Source: Alphaproteobacteria bacterium
GTDB lineage: Bacteria > Pseudomonadota > Alphaproteobacteria > Rhodobacterales > Rhodobacteraceae
DNA length: 9,142 nucleotides
Direction: 5' to 3'
NCBI GenBank assembly: GCA_030424705.1
Contig: JAUHWJ010000043.1
Location: 1-9,142 of the forward strand
Part shown: piece after piece, positions 8,324-9,142 of the stretch
Numbering within the stretch: the stretch's first letter is position 1
Layout of the letters: every line of letters starts with the position of its first letter
Notes under the pieces: model-generated
What the model saw: only the letters and a program-made list of their open reading frames with translations
Databases searched by the model: none
What the model was told of the DNA's origin: nothing
Translations under genes and position numbers: made by a program

Positions 8324-8417
8324 CCGGCGGCGAAGGTCGGCCGGACGGCGGAGAGGTTGGAATCGGGGCGGACGAGGCGACGATCCGGGAGAGCCGGACT
8401 TGCCGACGGCGACCGTC

Positions 8418-8504
8418 TGCTCGCCGGACACTGCACGGATGCTCCGCGACTTCTATGCCGCTGACTACGCCCTGTTCAAAAGGCTGCGCGCCGCCCGCCG
8501 GTGA
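8418..8504 (+). pseudogene. Sulfotransferase C-terminal fragment
   Basis: The frame ending at the TGA 8502-8504 reads CSPDTARMLRDFYAADYALF followed by KRLRAARR. This resembles the final helix of sulfotransferases and lines up with the C-terminus of the adjacent intact protein (EILCRVYADDFAKLGY). The frame stays open further upstream but becomes Arg/Gly-rich and shows no family pattern before about 8418, and the rest of the domain is absent. It is in a different frame from the intact gene and separated from its stop by about 95 bases with no recognised content. It is either the missing end of the truncated gene at 7357 or the relic of a third paralogue. The match is short, so this is a moderate-confidence call. 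Confidence 0.5.
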
Positions 8505-8513
8505 GCGGGCGGC
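8490..8513. terminator. GC-rich hairpin between convergent genes, candidate terminator
   Basis: GCCGCCCGC (8490-8498) and GCGGGCGGC (8505-8513) form a perfect nine-pair stem with a six-base loop holding the stop codon of the sulfotransferase fragment. It lies 10 bases beyond the mdh stop. In the mdh direction a short run CTTTT follows about eight bases after the stem, so it may act as a weak intrinsic terminator for mdh. There is no T-run on the plus side. Confidence 0.45.
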
Positions 8514-8522
8514 TGCGGCGGC

Positions 8523-9142
<620 letters not shown>

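Overview
The window reads as an alphaproteobacterial chromosome segment, most likely Rhodobacterales (Rhodobacter/Paracoccus/Roseobacter type). The reasons are high GC with strong third-position GC bias, the linked TCA-cycle genes malate dehydrogenase, sucC, sucD, sucA and sucB, and protein signatures such as the C-terminal half of malate dehydrogenase and the catalytic core of the E2 protein. The taxonomic call is recognition by eye, not a search result.

Layout from right to left, in the direction most genes are transcribed. The minus-strand 3' part of mdh enters at the right edge and stops at 8523. Next comes a plus-strand patch of about 1.2 kb (7357-8504) facing mdh. It holds one intact sulfotransferase (7568-8323), flanked by an N-terminal sulfotransferase fragment (7357-7539) and an apparent C-terminal sulfotransferase fragment (about 8418-8504). 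A divergent regulatory region (7110-7356) with two inverted repeats and candidate promoters for both strands follows. From 7109 to the left edge runs a tight minus-strand operon: sucC, sucD, sucA, sucB, a small hot-dog thioesterase-like gene and a small membrane protein that runs off the window. Gaps inside the operon are 42, 24, 14, 7 and -4 bases.

The operon encodes two consecutive TCA steps. SucA (E1o) and SucB (E2o), with an E3 dihydrolipoamide dehydrogenase not seen here, convert 2-oxoglutarate to succinyl-CoA. SucCD converts succinyl-CoA to succinate with nucleoside triphosphate formation. Malate dehydrogenase supplies oxaloacetate later in the cycle. The thioesterase-like and membrane genes are positioned to be co-transcribed, but their roles are unknown.

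The two points most worth a second look are: (1) the E2o protein seems to lack the peripheral subunit (E3)-binding domain normal in bacterial E2o, leaving a lipoyl domain, an Ala/Pro linker and a catalytic core, as in the mitochondrial enzyme; (2) the sulfotransferase patch between mdh and sucC looks like a decayed or nested paralogue array separating genes that are usually collinear. I found no RNA genes, CRISPR arrays or insertion sequences, and no clearly novel multi-gene system.
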